Assembly (NCBI GenBank): GCA_963843465.1
Contig: CAWJKP010000001.1
Span: 2,542,001-2,606,000 of the forward strand
Source of the DNA: CAWJKP01 sp963843465
GTDB lineage: Bacteria > Planctomycetota > Planctomycetia > Pirellulales > Thermoguttaceae
DNA length: 64,000 nt
Direction of reading: 5' to 3'
The translations under genes and the position numbers were made by a program. The first letter of the stretch is position 1; each line of letters starts with the position of its first letter. The notes beneath the pieces were generated by a model that saw only the letters and a list, made by a program, of their open reading frames with translations, searched no databases and was not told the DNA's origin. Positions 1-8,311 of this stretch are shown here, piece after piece.

Positions 1-406
1 GACCGGCCGAAGTTGTTTCGCGCGATGGGCAACGAAACTTGGGTTGACTGACCAGGGGCTTCGCGATGACGGCCGTCTCTCGTTGCTGGACCGCGTGATT
101 CCCGTGCCGGACGGATAGGGTTCCTTGGCGCTGGTTCCGCTGCCGTCCCTGACCGCATCCAGCGCTGGGCGGCGACAACGCCTCCCATATCCCACCTGAG
201 AGTTGGTTTTCAGAGCAGCTTCACCAAGAATCTTGAAATTCTTGCGGGGGGGACGTTTTACTTTTCCGCAGGCGCGAGGCAGAATAGCAATCGTACGGTT
301 CGAATTGACTCCTCGGCGTGCGCCAGCGGTTGAACGGCTACTACCCATGGTGGGCCGGCGAAAAGCAAGCTCGCAGGTCCCATCCTACGATTGTGCGAGG
401 TAGAAC
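1..406. other. Left-edge region with no supported gene
   Basis: Nothing here is convincingly a complete gene. Two short open tails reach the left edge and end in stops near 51 (ending ...NETWVD) and near 118 (ending ...VIPVPDG). Either could be the last codons of an upstream plus-strand gene, but both are too short to assign. The stretch 119-406 has no recognisable coding signal or promoter. A weak GAGG about 10 bases before 407 may serve the next gene. Confidence 0.4.
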
Positions 407-2773
407 ATGCGTGCCACGATTCTTGGATTTCTCGCTTGGATTGCCTTTCTCGTCCTCGACGCCCTGACCTTCGGTTCGGCCGCCACGGGGGAAATGGTCA
501 TCGTGCAGGACGGTCAACCGCGGGCCACGATCGTCGTCGCCAAAGACGCGGCAGGACCGGCAAAGCAGAAGATCAAGACGGCGGCCGAGGAGTTGCAGAC
601 CTACGTCCAGAAGATCTCCGGGGCCAAGCTGCCGATCGTTGACGACGGGCAAAACCCCTCCGGCACGCTTGTCCTGCTGGGCCGCAGCCGATGGAGCGAC
701 GGGCTGGGCGTGGCGATTCCCGGTGGGGTGACTTCCGGCCGCCGCGAGGAAGGCTTTGTCATCGCCTGCAAGGGCGACCGGCTCCTGCTGGCAGGCAACA
801 ACGACGGGCCTTACCACGGCACTGAGTACGCGGTCTACGACTTCCTCCGCAGCCTGGGCGTGCGGTGGTTTATGCCGGGCGAGTTCGGCGAGATCGTGCC
901 GCGCATGACGACCATTCGCGTGCCCGAGCAGCGGGTGGAGAAGAAGCCCGACTTCGTGATGCGCAACTGGTGGCTGCACGCCTTGCCCGAGCTGGCCGCC
1001 CAGGAAGCCCGCTGGAAGCTGCGGAATAAGATGAACCCCGAGCCGATGTTCGCCATCTGCGGCGACAGCAGCGTCCGTGCGATCGTGGCCCCCGAGCCGC
1101 TGCGCAAGGAGAAGCCCGCCCTGCTGGCGCTGAACGAGGACGGCACGCGCAACCCGTACCTTCCCAACCTGACGAACCCCGAGGCGGCCCGGATTGCCGG
1201 CGGCATCATCCGCGACGACCTGCGCAAACACCCGGAGGCCAACTCCTACGGCTTCGCCCCGGACGACGGCATGCCGCGCGACTTCAATCCCGAGACGCTC
1301 AAGCTCAGTCGCGGCTTCGTTACTCTGGGCGGTCGGCCCGGCGTGGCCGGCGAGGCAAGCATCACCGAGGAATGGCTGACGTTCGTCAACCGCGTGGCGG
1401 CGGAAGTACACAAGGAGTTTCCGCAAGCCTATATCGCCACCAACGGCTACGCCAATCGCAACCTGCCGCCCGAAGGCGTGAAGCTTGACGATCGCATAGT
1501 GATCATGTTCGCCGCCATCTGGAGTTGCACGATGCACGGATACGACGACGACCACTGCTGGCAGAAGACCCAGCAGGGCCAGATGCTCAAGCGGTGGTGC
1601 GAGCTGTGCAAGAACGTCTGGATCTACGGCTACAACTACAACATGCTCGTTTCCGGCCTCACGCCTTTCCCCGAGTTCACCAAGCTCCGCCGCGACTTTC
1701 CGCTGATGAAGAAGTGGGGCGTGATGGGGTTCCACGATGAGTCGCGGAACGTGTGGGCCGAGGCGGGCATCGCCAGCCGGTATCTCCGTGCCCAGTTGGA
1801 ATGGAACGCGGAAGCCGACGTCGACGCCATCCTCGACGACTTCTTCGGCAAGTGGTACGGCCGGGCGGCGCGGCCGATGAAGGCATTCTATTTTGCCCTG
1901 GACGACGCCCTTACGCGCAGCCCGATCCACGGACATGAAGACCGCGTGATGCCCGAGGTCTACACCCCTGAGTTGCTCTCTCGCTTGAAACAGTTTGTGG
2001 CCGAAGCCGAGCAGGCGGCGGACATGGACCGCGACAGGCTACACGTGCGGGCGGAGCGGCTGATCTGCGATCACCTGGCCGCTTATATGGAGATGGCGGC
2101 GGCCGAAGCAGAGGGCAATTACGCTGCCGCGGCGGCCGCGGCCGACAAAATGCTCGCGCTGCGAGGGCAGTTGCACGCCGTCAATCCGTTCTTCATCTGG
2201 CCCGATGAGAAGGGCTACCATACGGGCGTGTGGTATTGGACGATCAGCGACCGCAAGAAGTATTTCCAGTCGTTGGTGGACAAAACCACGGGAAAAACCG
2301 GAACGCTCGTCGCTTTTGCCCCGCGGCAGGCCGTATTCCGCACCGATCCGCACGAGGAGGGCATCTTCGCCGGTTGGCAGCAACCGAAGCTGGACGAGGC
2401 CGGCTGGACGCTGGTCGACACCACTCGGCCCTTCTACCGCCAGGGCTACGACGACGCCCGCGGCTATCCTTACTTGGGCCACGCCTGGTACCGGCTGAAG
2501 CTCGACGTGCCGGCGACGGCCGGCGGGAAGAAGATCGTGCTCTGCGTCCCCGTCGTTGTGACGGAGGCCTGGTGCTGGGTAAACGGGCAGTATGCGGGGC
2601 ACCGGCCCTACCAGGAAGCCTATGTCCGGCCGGCGGAATTCGAGATCGACGTGACGGACCTCGTTCGCTCAGGCCAAACCAACGTGATCGCAATCCGTGT
2701 CGATACGAGCCTCTCCGCTGCGCAGGCGGCAGAAGGCATCCAGTCGCGTGTGTTGCTCTACGCGACAAAATGA
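407..2773 (+). CDS. Secreted DUF4838 domain protein (glycoside-hydrolase-like)
   Basis: A 788-aa exported protein. Residues 1-27 form a hydrophobic signal peptide. Residues about 28-150 resemble the N-terminal accessory domain of alpha-glucuronidases and related glycosidases (AAEELQTYVQKISGAKLPI, then a GTEYAVYDFLRSLGVRWFMPGE stretch read in pieces). The middle, about 230-510, matches the DUF4838 TIM-barrel-like family that is abundant in Planctomycetota and Bacteroidota. The last about 130 residues look like a galactose-binding jelly roll as in beta-galactosidases. Role inferred: binding or cleavage of a plant- or algal-type glycan outside the cytoplasm; substrate unknown. It overlaps the next gene by four bases (ATGA), so the two are probably translationally coupled. 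Confidence 0.85.
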   Translation: MRATILGFLAWIAFLVLDALTFGSAATGEMVIVQDGQPRATIVVAKDAAGPAKQKIKTAAEELQTYVQKISGAKLPIVDDGQNPSGTLVLLGRSRWSDGLGVAIPGGVTSGRREEGFVIACKGDRLLLAGNNDGPYHGTEYAVYDFLRSLGVRWFMPGEFGEIVPRMTTIRVPEQRVEKKPDFVMRNWWLHALPELAAQEARWKLRNKMNPEPMFAICGDSSVRAIVAPEPLRKEKPALLALNEDGTRNPYLPNLTNPEAARIAGGIIRDDLRKHPEANSYGFAPDDGMPRDFNPETLKLSRGFVTLGGRPGVAGEASITEEWLTFVNRVAAEVHKEFPQAYIATNGYANRNLPPEGVKLDDRIVIMFAAIWSCTMHGYDDDHCWQKTQQGQMLKRWCELCKNVWIYGYNYNMLVSGLTPFPEFTKLRRDFPLMKKWGVMGFHDESRNVWAEAGIASRYLRAQLEWNAEADVDAILDDFFGKWYGRAARPMKAFYFALDDALTRSPIHGHEDRVMPEVYTPELLSRLKQFVAEAEQAADMDRDRLHVRAERLICDHLAAYMEMAAAEAEGNYAAAAAAADKMLALRGQLHAVNPFFIWPDEKGYHTGVWYWTISDRKKYFQSLVDKTTGKTGTLVAFAPRQAVFRTDPHEEGIFAGWQQPKLDEAGWTLVDTTRPFYRQGYDDARGYPYLGHAWYRLKLDVPATAGGKKIVLCVPVVVTEAWCWVNGQYAGHRPYQEAYVRPAEFEIDVTDLVRSGQTNVIAIRVDTSLSAAQAAEGIQSRVLLYATK

Positions 2774-3900
2774 CCCGGCCGCACGACCGCCACCGGCAAG
2801 CACATACTCAGACTTTTGAGGTCCCCACCGGCAACGTGTCGACCCAGTGTCGGTGGCGGCCATGGGACGACGAAAAGGGGCGCGATTACGCGTCTTGGCT
2901 GAACAATCGAGAAGGAGATAAACAAAATGATGGCCTTTGCGATCAAGCAACAGAGGCCGAACCGGTATGCAAGGGCCCTTGGCCGCTTTCTGAAACGAAC
3001 GAGCCCAAAGTCGAAATCTTGGCCTACGATCATGGCGATGTCTCGCCCTGGATCGAGTTCTTTGCCTTTGATTCTCCGAAGCACCCGAAGATTGTGCAGT
3101 TGCGCACCGAGTACAAATTGAACGAACTGGTCAAACACGCGAAGACCGACATTCGACGGGCTGCGGTGCTGAAGAAGTGGGTGGCCGGGGCCCTGAAGTT
3201 CGGCACCCCGGCCCCCGACGTGTTCAGCGACTGGAGCGCCGTGGCCCTGTTGGCTCGGGCCAAGAAAGGCCAGGTCGTGTGGTGCGGCCAAGCGGCGATG
3301 GTCTTCCAGCAGGCATGCCTGGCCGTCGGAATGCCAGCCCGGTTCATCGAGCTGGGAATCCCGCAAACGCCTGCGTGTCACTTCACTACCGAAGTCTTCC
3401 TCCGCGAGCAGGGCAAATGGGCCGTGGTGGATGCCACACCCCTGAAGGAATACGAAGTGTACTACACCGTGGGCGGCGTGCCGCAGAGCGCGCTGGAGAT
3501 GCATCGCCACGTGGTCGACGGCACGATGGACAAGGTGGTCGAGGTCCATTCGGACCGGTCGCACAAAGTGGAGAAGAAGGACAGTCCGGCCTGGACATTT
3601 TACTATGTGCGCTGGCTGACGCGGTGCGACGTTGTGACCAACACGCCCAAGTACATCGACCTGGAGCATGTCTTCGACAAGCGATGGCACACGGTCGAAT
3701 GGACTGATGAGAAGACCGTCCCCTGGGAAGAGCAGAAATACTCGGCCTGGTACCTGCGGAACGAACGCCTTGCGGCATGGAACATCTCGGACCCAGCCGT
3801 GGTCGATTGGCAACCGACGGACCGGGTAAAAATCGTGCTCTGCCCGGGCGAGGAGAAATGGATCTTCGTGCAGCTTTGGAACGGCCCTCCGTGCCAATAA
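2770..3900 (+). CDS. Transglutaminase-like protein, 3' end cut by an IS
   Basis: The frame encodes a papain-like transglutaminase core with the expected Cys-His-Asp order: Cys172 (VVWCGQAA), His204 (ACHFTTEVF) and Asp221 (AVVDATP), counted from the ATG at 2770 that overlaps the previous stop. Such proteins cleave or cross-link peptides; the target is unknown. No signal peptide is visible. The C-terminus is not native: the left end of the IS starts at 3892, so the last two codons (Cys, Gln) and the TAA come from the IS repeat. The N-terminus is uncertain, because a strong Shine-Dalgarno (AAGGAG at 2912-2917) precedes an ATG at 2927 in another frame. An early frameshift is possible. Probably a truncated, perhaps inactive, gene. 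Confidence 0.7.
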   Translation: MTRPHDRHRQAHTQTFEVPTGNVSTQCRWRPWDDEKGRDYASWLNNREGDKQNDGLCDQATEAEPVCKGPWPLSETNEPKVEILAYDHGDVSPWIEFFAFDSPKHPKIVQLRTEYKLNELVKHAKTDIRRAAVLKKWVAGALKFGTPAPDVFSDWSAVALLARAKKGQVVWCGQAAMVFQQACLAVGMPARFIELGIPQTPACHFTTEVFLREQGKWAVVDATPLKEYEVYYTVGGVPQSALEMHRHVVDGTMDKVVEVHSDRSHKVEKKDSPAWTFYYVRWLTRCDVVTNTPKYIDLEHVFDKRWHTVEWTDEKTVPWEEQKYSAWYLRNERLAAWNISDPAVVDWQPTDRVKIVLCPGEEKWIFVQLWNGPPCQ

Positions 3901-3958
3901 TAGGTGAGACAACTGCCTCGTTGGTTATTACAGTAGAGGGCAAGGAGGTGGTGAAAGG

Positions 3959-4032
3959 ATGGAGAAAGCAAGGATGTTGGGAATGGAAGAGGCGGTGGCG
4001 GGCGGAACGGAAGGAGGGCGTAGCCCGACTGG
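3959..4032 (+). CDS. IS3 orfA, 5' exon upstream of the group II intron
   Basis: An ATG at 3959 follows AGGAGG (3943-3948) at good spacing. The frame reads MEKARMLGMEEAVAGG and continues to 4032. Removing 4033-6023 exactly joins GG (4031-4032) to A (6024) as a Gly codon and continues in the same frame into the orfA body at 6025. The joined ORF would be 173 aa. Exon assignment is an inference from this frame match plus the intron-end consensus. Confidence 0.55.
3991..4008 (+). repeat. Left arm of a 17-bp inverted repeat flanking the intron
   Basis: Bases 3992-4008 are the exact reverse complement of 6025-6041 (GTTCCGCCCGCCACCGC). One arm lies in the 5' exon and one in the 3' exon of orfA, so the intron sits in the loop of a potential strong hairpin. 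It may be part of the IS or may mark how the intron chose its target. Confidence 0.7.
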
Positions 4033-4472
4033 GTGCGTTGGGCATGGATGAATGACCGGAGGTGCAAGTCCTTTATGGAGCCTGTTGGAGGCAACCATGA
4101 GCCGGAGGCAACTGCACGAGGTCGAAGCTGGCTTTGGACAGCCGAGGCCTTCCCCGCAAGGGCGTGTGGGATGGAAGCCCGAGGCGAACCGCAGCACCGA
4201 ACGCAAGTGAAGCCCCGTAAGGCTGGCCTGTCTGGGCAAGCGTGCTCGGCAACGCGACGCCCAATATCCAACCGTGGCAGGACAGTATTGGGGACGGAGG
4301 CGGCGGGAAGTTGTTCATCCTTACCCCAAGAGATCTCTCCTGGTCCGCCTTGCGGTAGAGCCCAAGGAGGCAACGACGCGGGCTCGATGCCTGGAGAGAA
4401 GTCGGATCACCCCATAATAGCGAGGAAGCCGGTGAAAATCGGTCGAGCGAAGGGGGTGATGGGTTGAGAAGC

Positions 4473-5937
4473 ATGAGATCACGTCAATTGGCCTTCGTGT
4501 TCGCCGACAGCCCGCAAGGGAGCAAGGGAGCAGGCCCGACGGACGTATCCGACGGGAGGGCTTTCCTGCTGCACATAACGAAGGGTAAAGCCACGAGCGA
4601 TCTCATCGCCCCGGCGGCCGATACGGATCGGCTGCTGGAACAAGCAGCGTCGGCGTCGAACCTGGCGACGGCGCTGCTGAACGTAGCACGCAACAAAGGT
4701 GCCCCTGGCGTGGACGGATGCAGCGTGGACGAGGTGGTTGGGGCCGCTCGATCGCTCCTGCCGACACTGCGACGCGCGTTGCTGGAGGGAGATTACCAGC
4801 CGGGAGACATCCGCCGGGTTTGGATACCCAAGCCTGGAGGCGGTCAACGCGGGCTGGGCATTCCCAACGTAATCGATCGGTGGGTTCAGCAGGCCGTGCT
4901 CCAGGTGTTGGAGCCGATCTTCGAGCCGACCTTTCACGACAGCAGCCACGGATTCCGCCCGTCGCGTGGGGCACACACGGCCATCGCCCAAGCGAAGGCG
5001 TATCTTCGTGAAGGACACGAGATAGTGGTCGATCTCGACCTCTCGAAATTCTTCGACCGCGTTCATCACCAGCGGCTTATCAGCCGACTGGCCCAACGGA
5101 TCGCGGACCCTCGTATCCTGAAGCTGATCTGCCAGATGTTGAAGGCGAAGGTCGTGATGCCGGACGGCACGCGGGTGTCAACCGAAGAGGGGACACCCCA
5201 AGGCGGTCCACTTTCCCCGTTACTTTCCAATGTCGTGCTCGATGAGTTCGACTGGGAATTGCAGCGGCGGGGGCTCCGTTTTGTGCGTTACGCCGATGAT
5301 TGCAATGTCTTCGTGCGTAGCCTGCGAGCCGGCCAACGGGTGATGGCCTCGATTCGTCGTTTCCTGGAATGTCGCTTGCGGCTTCTGGTCAACGAGGAGA
5401 AGAGCAAGGTCGCCCGCCCCGAGGAGATTCACTTCCTGGGATTTCGCTTGCGGAAGGCCCCGGAAGGCAAGGTGGAGGTTCACGTCTCGGCGCACCAAGG
5501 AGCGGTTGGATGCCCGGATTCGGGATCTGACGCCCCGGACCTGGGGCCAATCGCTGGCGACGTGCATCGCGGAGGCAAACCGTTACCTGCAAGGCTGGAT
5601 CGCTTACTTCCGGATCTGCACGGAGGAAAGCGTACTGCTCTTCCACCGGTTCGATGCCCACATCCGGCGACGGTTGCGGGCGATCATCATCCGGCAGAAG
5701 AAACGATCCCGCCATCTCTACCGGCATCTGCGGCGTTGCGACGTGAGCGAGGGTGCTGCCGCGCAGACGGCCTATTGCCGTCGCGGCGTTTGGAATCGGA
5801 GCAATACGCGGGGCATGACAGCGGCTTACCCAAACGCTTGGTTTCACGAGCGGTTGGTGTCGCTGAAGGCGTCGTGGTATGAACTGAACCAACCACCCAA
5901 GCTGGCCTCTGGTCAAACCCTGTTGTTTGATCTGTGA
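4473..5937 (+). pseudogene. ltrA: Group II intron reverse transcriptase/maturase, frameshifted
   Basis: Residues 1-340 encode a complete group II reverse transcriptase core, including GTPQGGPLSPLLSN and the catalytic YADD in FVRYADDCNVFV. The frame then breaks near 5493: one extra C moves the remaining coding sequence (ERLDARIRDLTPRTWG onward) into another frame, ending at 5937. That C-terminal part is the maturase (X) domain, with the typical ending RLVSLKASWYELNQPP. No endonuclease domain follows. With the extra base removed the protein would be about 487 aa. As written, the product lacks the maturase domain, so this copy may depend on another source for splicing, or the base may be a sequencing error. 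The start is the ATG at 4473; a TTG at 4464 is in frame. Confidence 0.8.
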
Positions 5938-5950
5938 GATACCGGCCCAA

Positions 5951-6023
5951 AGAGCCGGATGTGTGGTCCACAAGTCCGGTTCTGAGAGAGGCCCGGGGGA
6001 GCAATCCCCCGGGCCTACTCGAC
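5951..6023 (+). ncRNA. Group II intron domains V and VI
   Basis: Domain V is the hairpin beginning AGAGCCGGATG and closing with CAAGTCCGGTTCT (5951-5983), carrying the AGC-type catalytic base and a two-base bulge region. Domain VI is a very stable GC hairpin (GCCCGGGGGA / TCCCCCGGGC) with a GCAA loop. The 3' splice site is after ACTCGAC at 6023. Confidence 0.8.
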
Positions 6024-6471
6024 AGTTCCGCCCGCCACCGCGGCCCCGGCCTTGGGGGCCCCTACTGGCAACGGAAGGCCGATCCTGGACCCGGCTGTAC
6101 TGGAGAAACCTGTGCGACGACGGTTCACGGCCGAGTACAAGCTTCGTATTCTTCGTGAGGCCGATCGCTGTACCCAGCCCGGCCAGCTCGGCGCGCTGTT
6201 GCGCCGCGAGGGTCTGTACTCGTCGCACCTGACAACCTGGCGGCAACATCGCGAGGAAGGAACGTTGGCCGGTCTGACTCCCAAGCGTCGGGGGCGGAAG
6301 GCCTCGCCCGATGCCCCGTTGGTCGCCGAGAACGATCTGCTCCGACGCGAGAACCAGCGGTTGACGGCCAAGCTCCGTCAGGCCGAAACGATCATCGAGG
6401 TTCAAAAAAAACTTTCCGAGATCCTGGGGATTCCTCTGCCGCCGCCCGACAGCAGCGAGAGGATGCCATGA
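6024..6471 (+). CDS. IS3 orfA, 3' exon (helix-turn-helix and leucine zipper)
   Basis: This is the body of IS3-family orfA, with RRRFTAEYKLRILREAD, the hallmark of the transposase helix-turn-helix domain, followed by RRENQRLTAKLRQAE, a leucine-zipper segment that pairs OrfA and OrfB. Without intron removal translation could only start internally (a TTG at 6052). The native start is most likely the ATG at 3959 in the upstream exon. The stop overlaps the orfB start (ATGA at 6468-6471), so coupling rather than a programmed frameshift probably links the two. Confidence 0.75.
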
Positions 6472-7523
6472 AGGCCATTGAGGAACTCTCTCCGCATGTG
6501 GGCACGACAGCAGCCTGTCACAGCCTGGGCGTGCCCCGAGCGACACTTTATCGGCATCGTCAGTCGAAGCCGGCAAAGCCCGCGACCATGCCACGGCCCA
6601 AGCCGCCGCGGGCGCTGAGCGACCATGAGCGGCAACAGGTCGTCGATGTGCTTCACAGCGAGCCGTTCGCCGACAAGGCCCCCGCCGAGGTCTACGCAGC
6701 GTTGTTGGACCAGGGGCAGTACCTCTGCTCGATCCGCACGATGTACCGCATCCTGGACGAGCGGCAGGAAGTCCGCGAGCGACGAGACCAACTGCGGCAC
6801 CCCACTTACCACAAGCCACAGTTGGTGGCCACCGCACCCAATCAGGTCTGGTCATGGGACATCACCAAGCTGCTGGGGCCCGCGAAGTGGACCTACTTCC
6901 ACCTCTACGTGATCCTCGACATCTTCAGTCGCTATGTCGTGGGCTGGATGCTGGCCCGCCGCGAAAGCGAACACCTGGCCGAGCGGCTGATCCGCGAGAC
7001 GGTGGTGAAGCACGGAATCGTTCGCAACCAACTGACGATCCACAGCGATCGCGGGCCATCAATGCGTTCGCAGACTGTGGCTCAGCTCCTGGCCACGCTG
7101 GGGATCACCAAGTCCCACAGCCGGCCGCACGTCTCCGACGACAACCCGTTCTCGGAGAGCCAGTTCAAGACGCTGAAGTATCGGCCGGAGTTCCCGGACC
7201 GCTTCGGCAGCATCGAACACGGACTCGACTTCTGCGGCAAGTTTTTCCACTGGCAGAACCACGAGCATCACCATTGGGGGCTGGGCCTGCTGACCCCGGC
7301 TATGGTCCATTACGGCCAAGCCGGCACCGTGCTGGCTGCGCGGCAAACGGTGCTCACCGCGGCCCACGCCGCCCATCCCGAACGATTCGTTCGGCAACCG
7401 CCGCGACCGCTGGCGCTGCCGCGCGAAGTTTGGATTAACCCTCCGGCCGACGGGCCGGAACCCCGTATGCTACAACTACCCCGCGACACTAATTTCGTAC
7501 CACAGTCGTCTCAAACCTATTGA
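6468..7523 (+). CDS. IS3-family transposase OrfB (DDE integrase core)
   Basis: 351 aa. The rve-type integrase core has the full DDE triad: Asp131 (WSWDITKLLG), Asp194 (IHSDRGPSM) and Glu230 (NPFSESQFKT), with the 35-residue spacing expected between the last two. An N-terminal helix-turn-helix-like region (residues 1-60) precedes it. The ORF is intact and ends in the right inverted repeat. With OrfA it would catalyse copy-out/paste-in transposition. If the intron in orfA cannot splice, this IS could supply OrfB but not a full OrfA or OrfAB product. Confidence 0.9.
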   Translation: MKAIEELSPHVGTTAACHSLGVPRATLYRHRQSKPAKPATMPRPKPPRALSDHERQQVVDVLHSEPFADKAPAEVYAALLDQGQYLCSIRTMYRILDERQEVRERRDQLRHPTYHKPQLVATAPNQVWSWDITKLLGPAKWTYFHLYVILDIFSRYVVGWMLARRESEHLAERLIRETVVKHGIVRNQLTIHSDRGPSMRSQTVAQLLATLGITKSHSRPHVSDDNPFSESQFKTLKYRPEFPDRFGSIEHGLDFCGKFFHWQNHEHHHWGLGLLTPAMVHYGQAGTVLAARQTVLTAAHAAHPERFVRQPPRPLALPREVWINPPADGPEPRMLQLPRDTNFVPQSSQTY

Positions 7524-7525
7524 CA

Positions 7526-7853
7526 CGCTCCGCCGACGCTCTCCCTGGAGGGGAAAGTGGTTCAGGATGCCGACCGCTTAGATGCGATGGGGGCCATCGG
7601 CATTGCCCGAGCCTTCGCCTACTGGGCAGCCAAAGGCCGGGCGATCTATGATCCAACCGTCAAGCCCACCGAACATCGCACCGCCGAGGCGTACCTGAAA
7701 GGCGGCACCACCATCAACCACTTCTACGAGAAGCTGCTCTTGCTGAAAGACCGCATGAACACGGCGACCGGCAGAGCGATGGCTGAGGCGAGGCATCAGT
7801 TCATGGAAGATTACCTGCGGCGTTTTTTCGAGGAGTGGGAAGGAGATACCTGA
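7526..7853 (+). pseudogene. HD-domain hydrolase, C-terminal fragment
   Basis: Directly after the IS the frame reads LSLEGKVVQDADRLDAMG, then INHFYEKLLLLKDRMNT and an ERR-like tail, matching the C-terminal half of YpgQ/YedJ-type HD-superfamily phosphohydrolases. The N-terminal half with the metal-binding His-Asp is missing and does not occur on the other side of the IS, which is a different gene. No start codon or ribosome binding site of its own is evident; GTG 7557 is only the first in-frame alternative start. Confidence 0.75.
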
Positions 7854-7895
7854 AGGCCGTGCGTGGGCGATCACCGGGATCGCTGATGGTAGAGG

Positions 7896-8057
7896 CCAAG
7901 AAAACGAAGAAGCCCGCACATCGGAGGCGGGCTTCTTCCTACGAGTTTTTCTGAGGAAGAGGCGGTACGCCAACCTTGGCCACCTGCTGCCCATGTTTCC
8001 TATCGAGCGAGCGGTGAAACCCGGTGTGTCGGCCCTTCCTCTTGGCTGGCCAGCCAC
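7896..8057 (-). repeat. 162-bp direct repeat, copy 1, with a built-in terminator
   Basis: This stretch recurs at 10448-10610 with eight substitutions and one indel by eye. Read on the minus strand it ends in a rho-independent-type hairpin: GAAGCCCGC, a short loop, then GCGGGCTTC, followed by TTCGTTTTCTTGG. It lies downstream of the rubrerythrin fusion gene, so it could terminate that transcript. The remaining 120 bases have no plausible ORF of their own. Candidates are a small RNA gene with its terminator, or a small non-autonomous mobile element. Confidence 0.7.
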
Positions 8058-8311
8058 ATACATCCTACCACGGTTCGGACATTTGGCTATGCCCCGGTTG
8101 GGCACGGCGGCAGGCATCAGTTCAATTGCCGCCGCCCAACGCCTTCTTGAGCGGGCACTCTTCCCAAACCGTCTCCCCCCTCCGATACCGGCCCAGCAAC
8201 TCCTGGGATCGCCGGGCAAGCATTCGTCGAGCCTCTCGCCGTTTGCCTTTGACCCTGGGGATCAGCTATCGGGGCGGCGGTTGTCTACCACGCCAAGTGC
8301 ATGGATACTGC
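8058..8311. other. Intergenic stretch, nothing recognised
   Basis: About 250 bases between the repeat and the 3' end of the rubrerythrin fusion. Open frames on both strands run through it and into the repeat, but none has a start signal or a family signature. Confidence 0.4.

Larger units (their letters stand above)
4033..6023 (+). mobile_element. Group II intron with reverse transcriptase ORF
   Basis: About 2.0 kb. The proposed 5' end is GTGCG at 4033, matching the GUGYG consensus. The region 4033-4470 is a structured non-coding stretch of the kind expected for domains I-IV. The encoded protein starts near 4473. Domain V (5951-5983) and domain VI (5988-6020) follow the ORF, and the 3' end is ...CTACTCGAC at 6023. 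A GAG/CTC pairing in domain VI leaves A6017 bulged six bases from the 3' splice site, as expected for the branch point. The intron sits in the sense orientation inside IS orfA. A candidate EBS1 (CTGGTC, 4340-4345) could pair with the last six exon bases using wobbles; this is weak. Confidence 0.8.
3892..7525 (+). mobile_element. IS3-family insertion sequence interrupted by a group II intron
   Basis: The element has imperfect terminal inverted repeats. The left end starts TGCCAATAATAGGTGAGACA at 3892; the right end, read on the minus strand from 7525, starts TGTCAATAGGTTTGAGACGA. About 17 of 23 positions agree with one gap. It carries orfA, split by the intron, and an intact DDE orfB. The orfB stop lies in the right repeat. 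No target-site duplication is visible. The left flank is a transglutaminase gene and the right flank is the end of an HD-domain hydrolase gene, so the insertion is associated with a deletion or recombination. Confidence 0.75.

Noticed and set aside
341..1936. A 531-aa minus-strand ORF opposite the DUF4838 gene
   Set aside because: The opposite strand has a signal peptide and family matches; this frame has none and is a GC-rich shadow.
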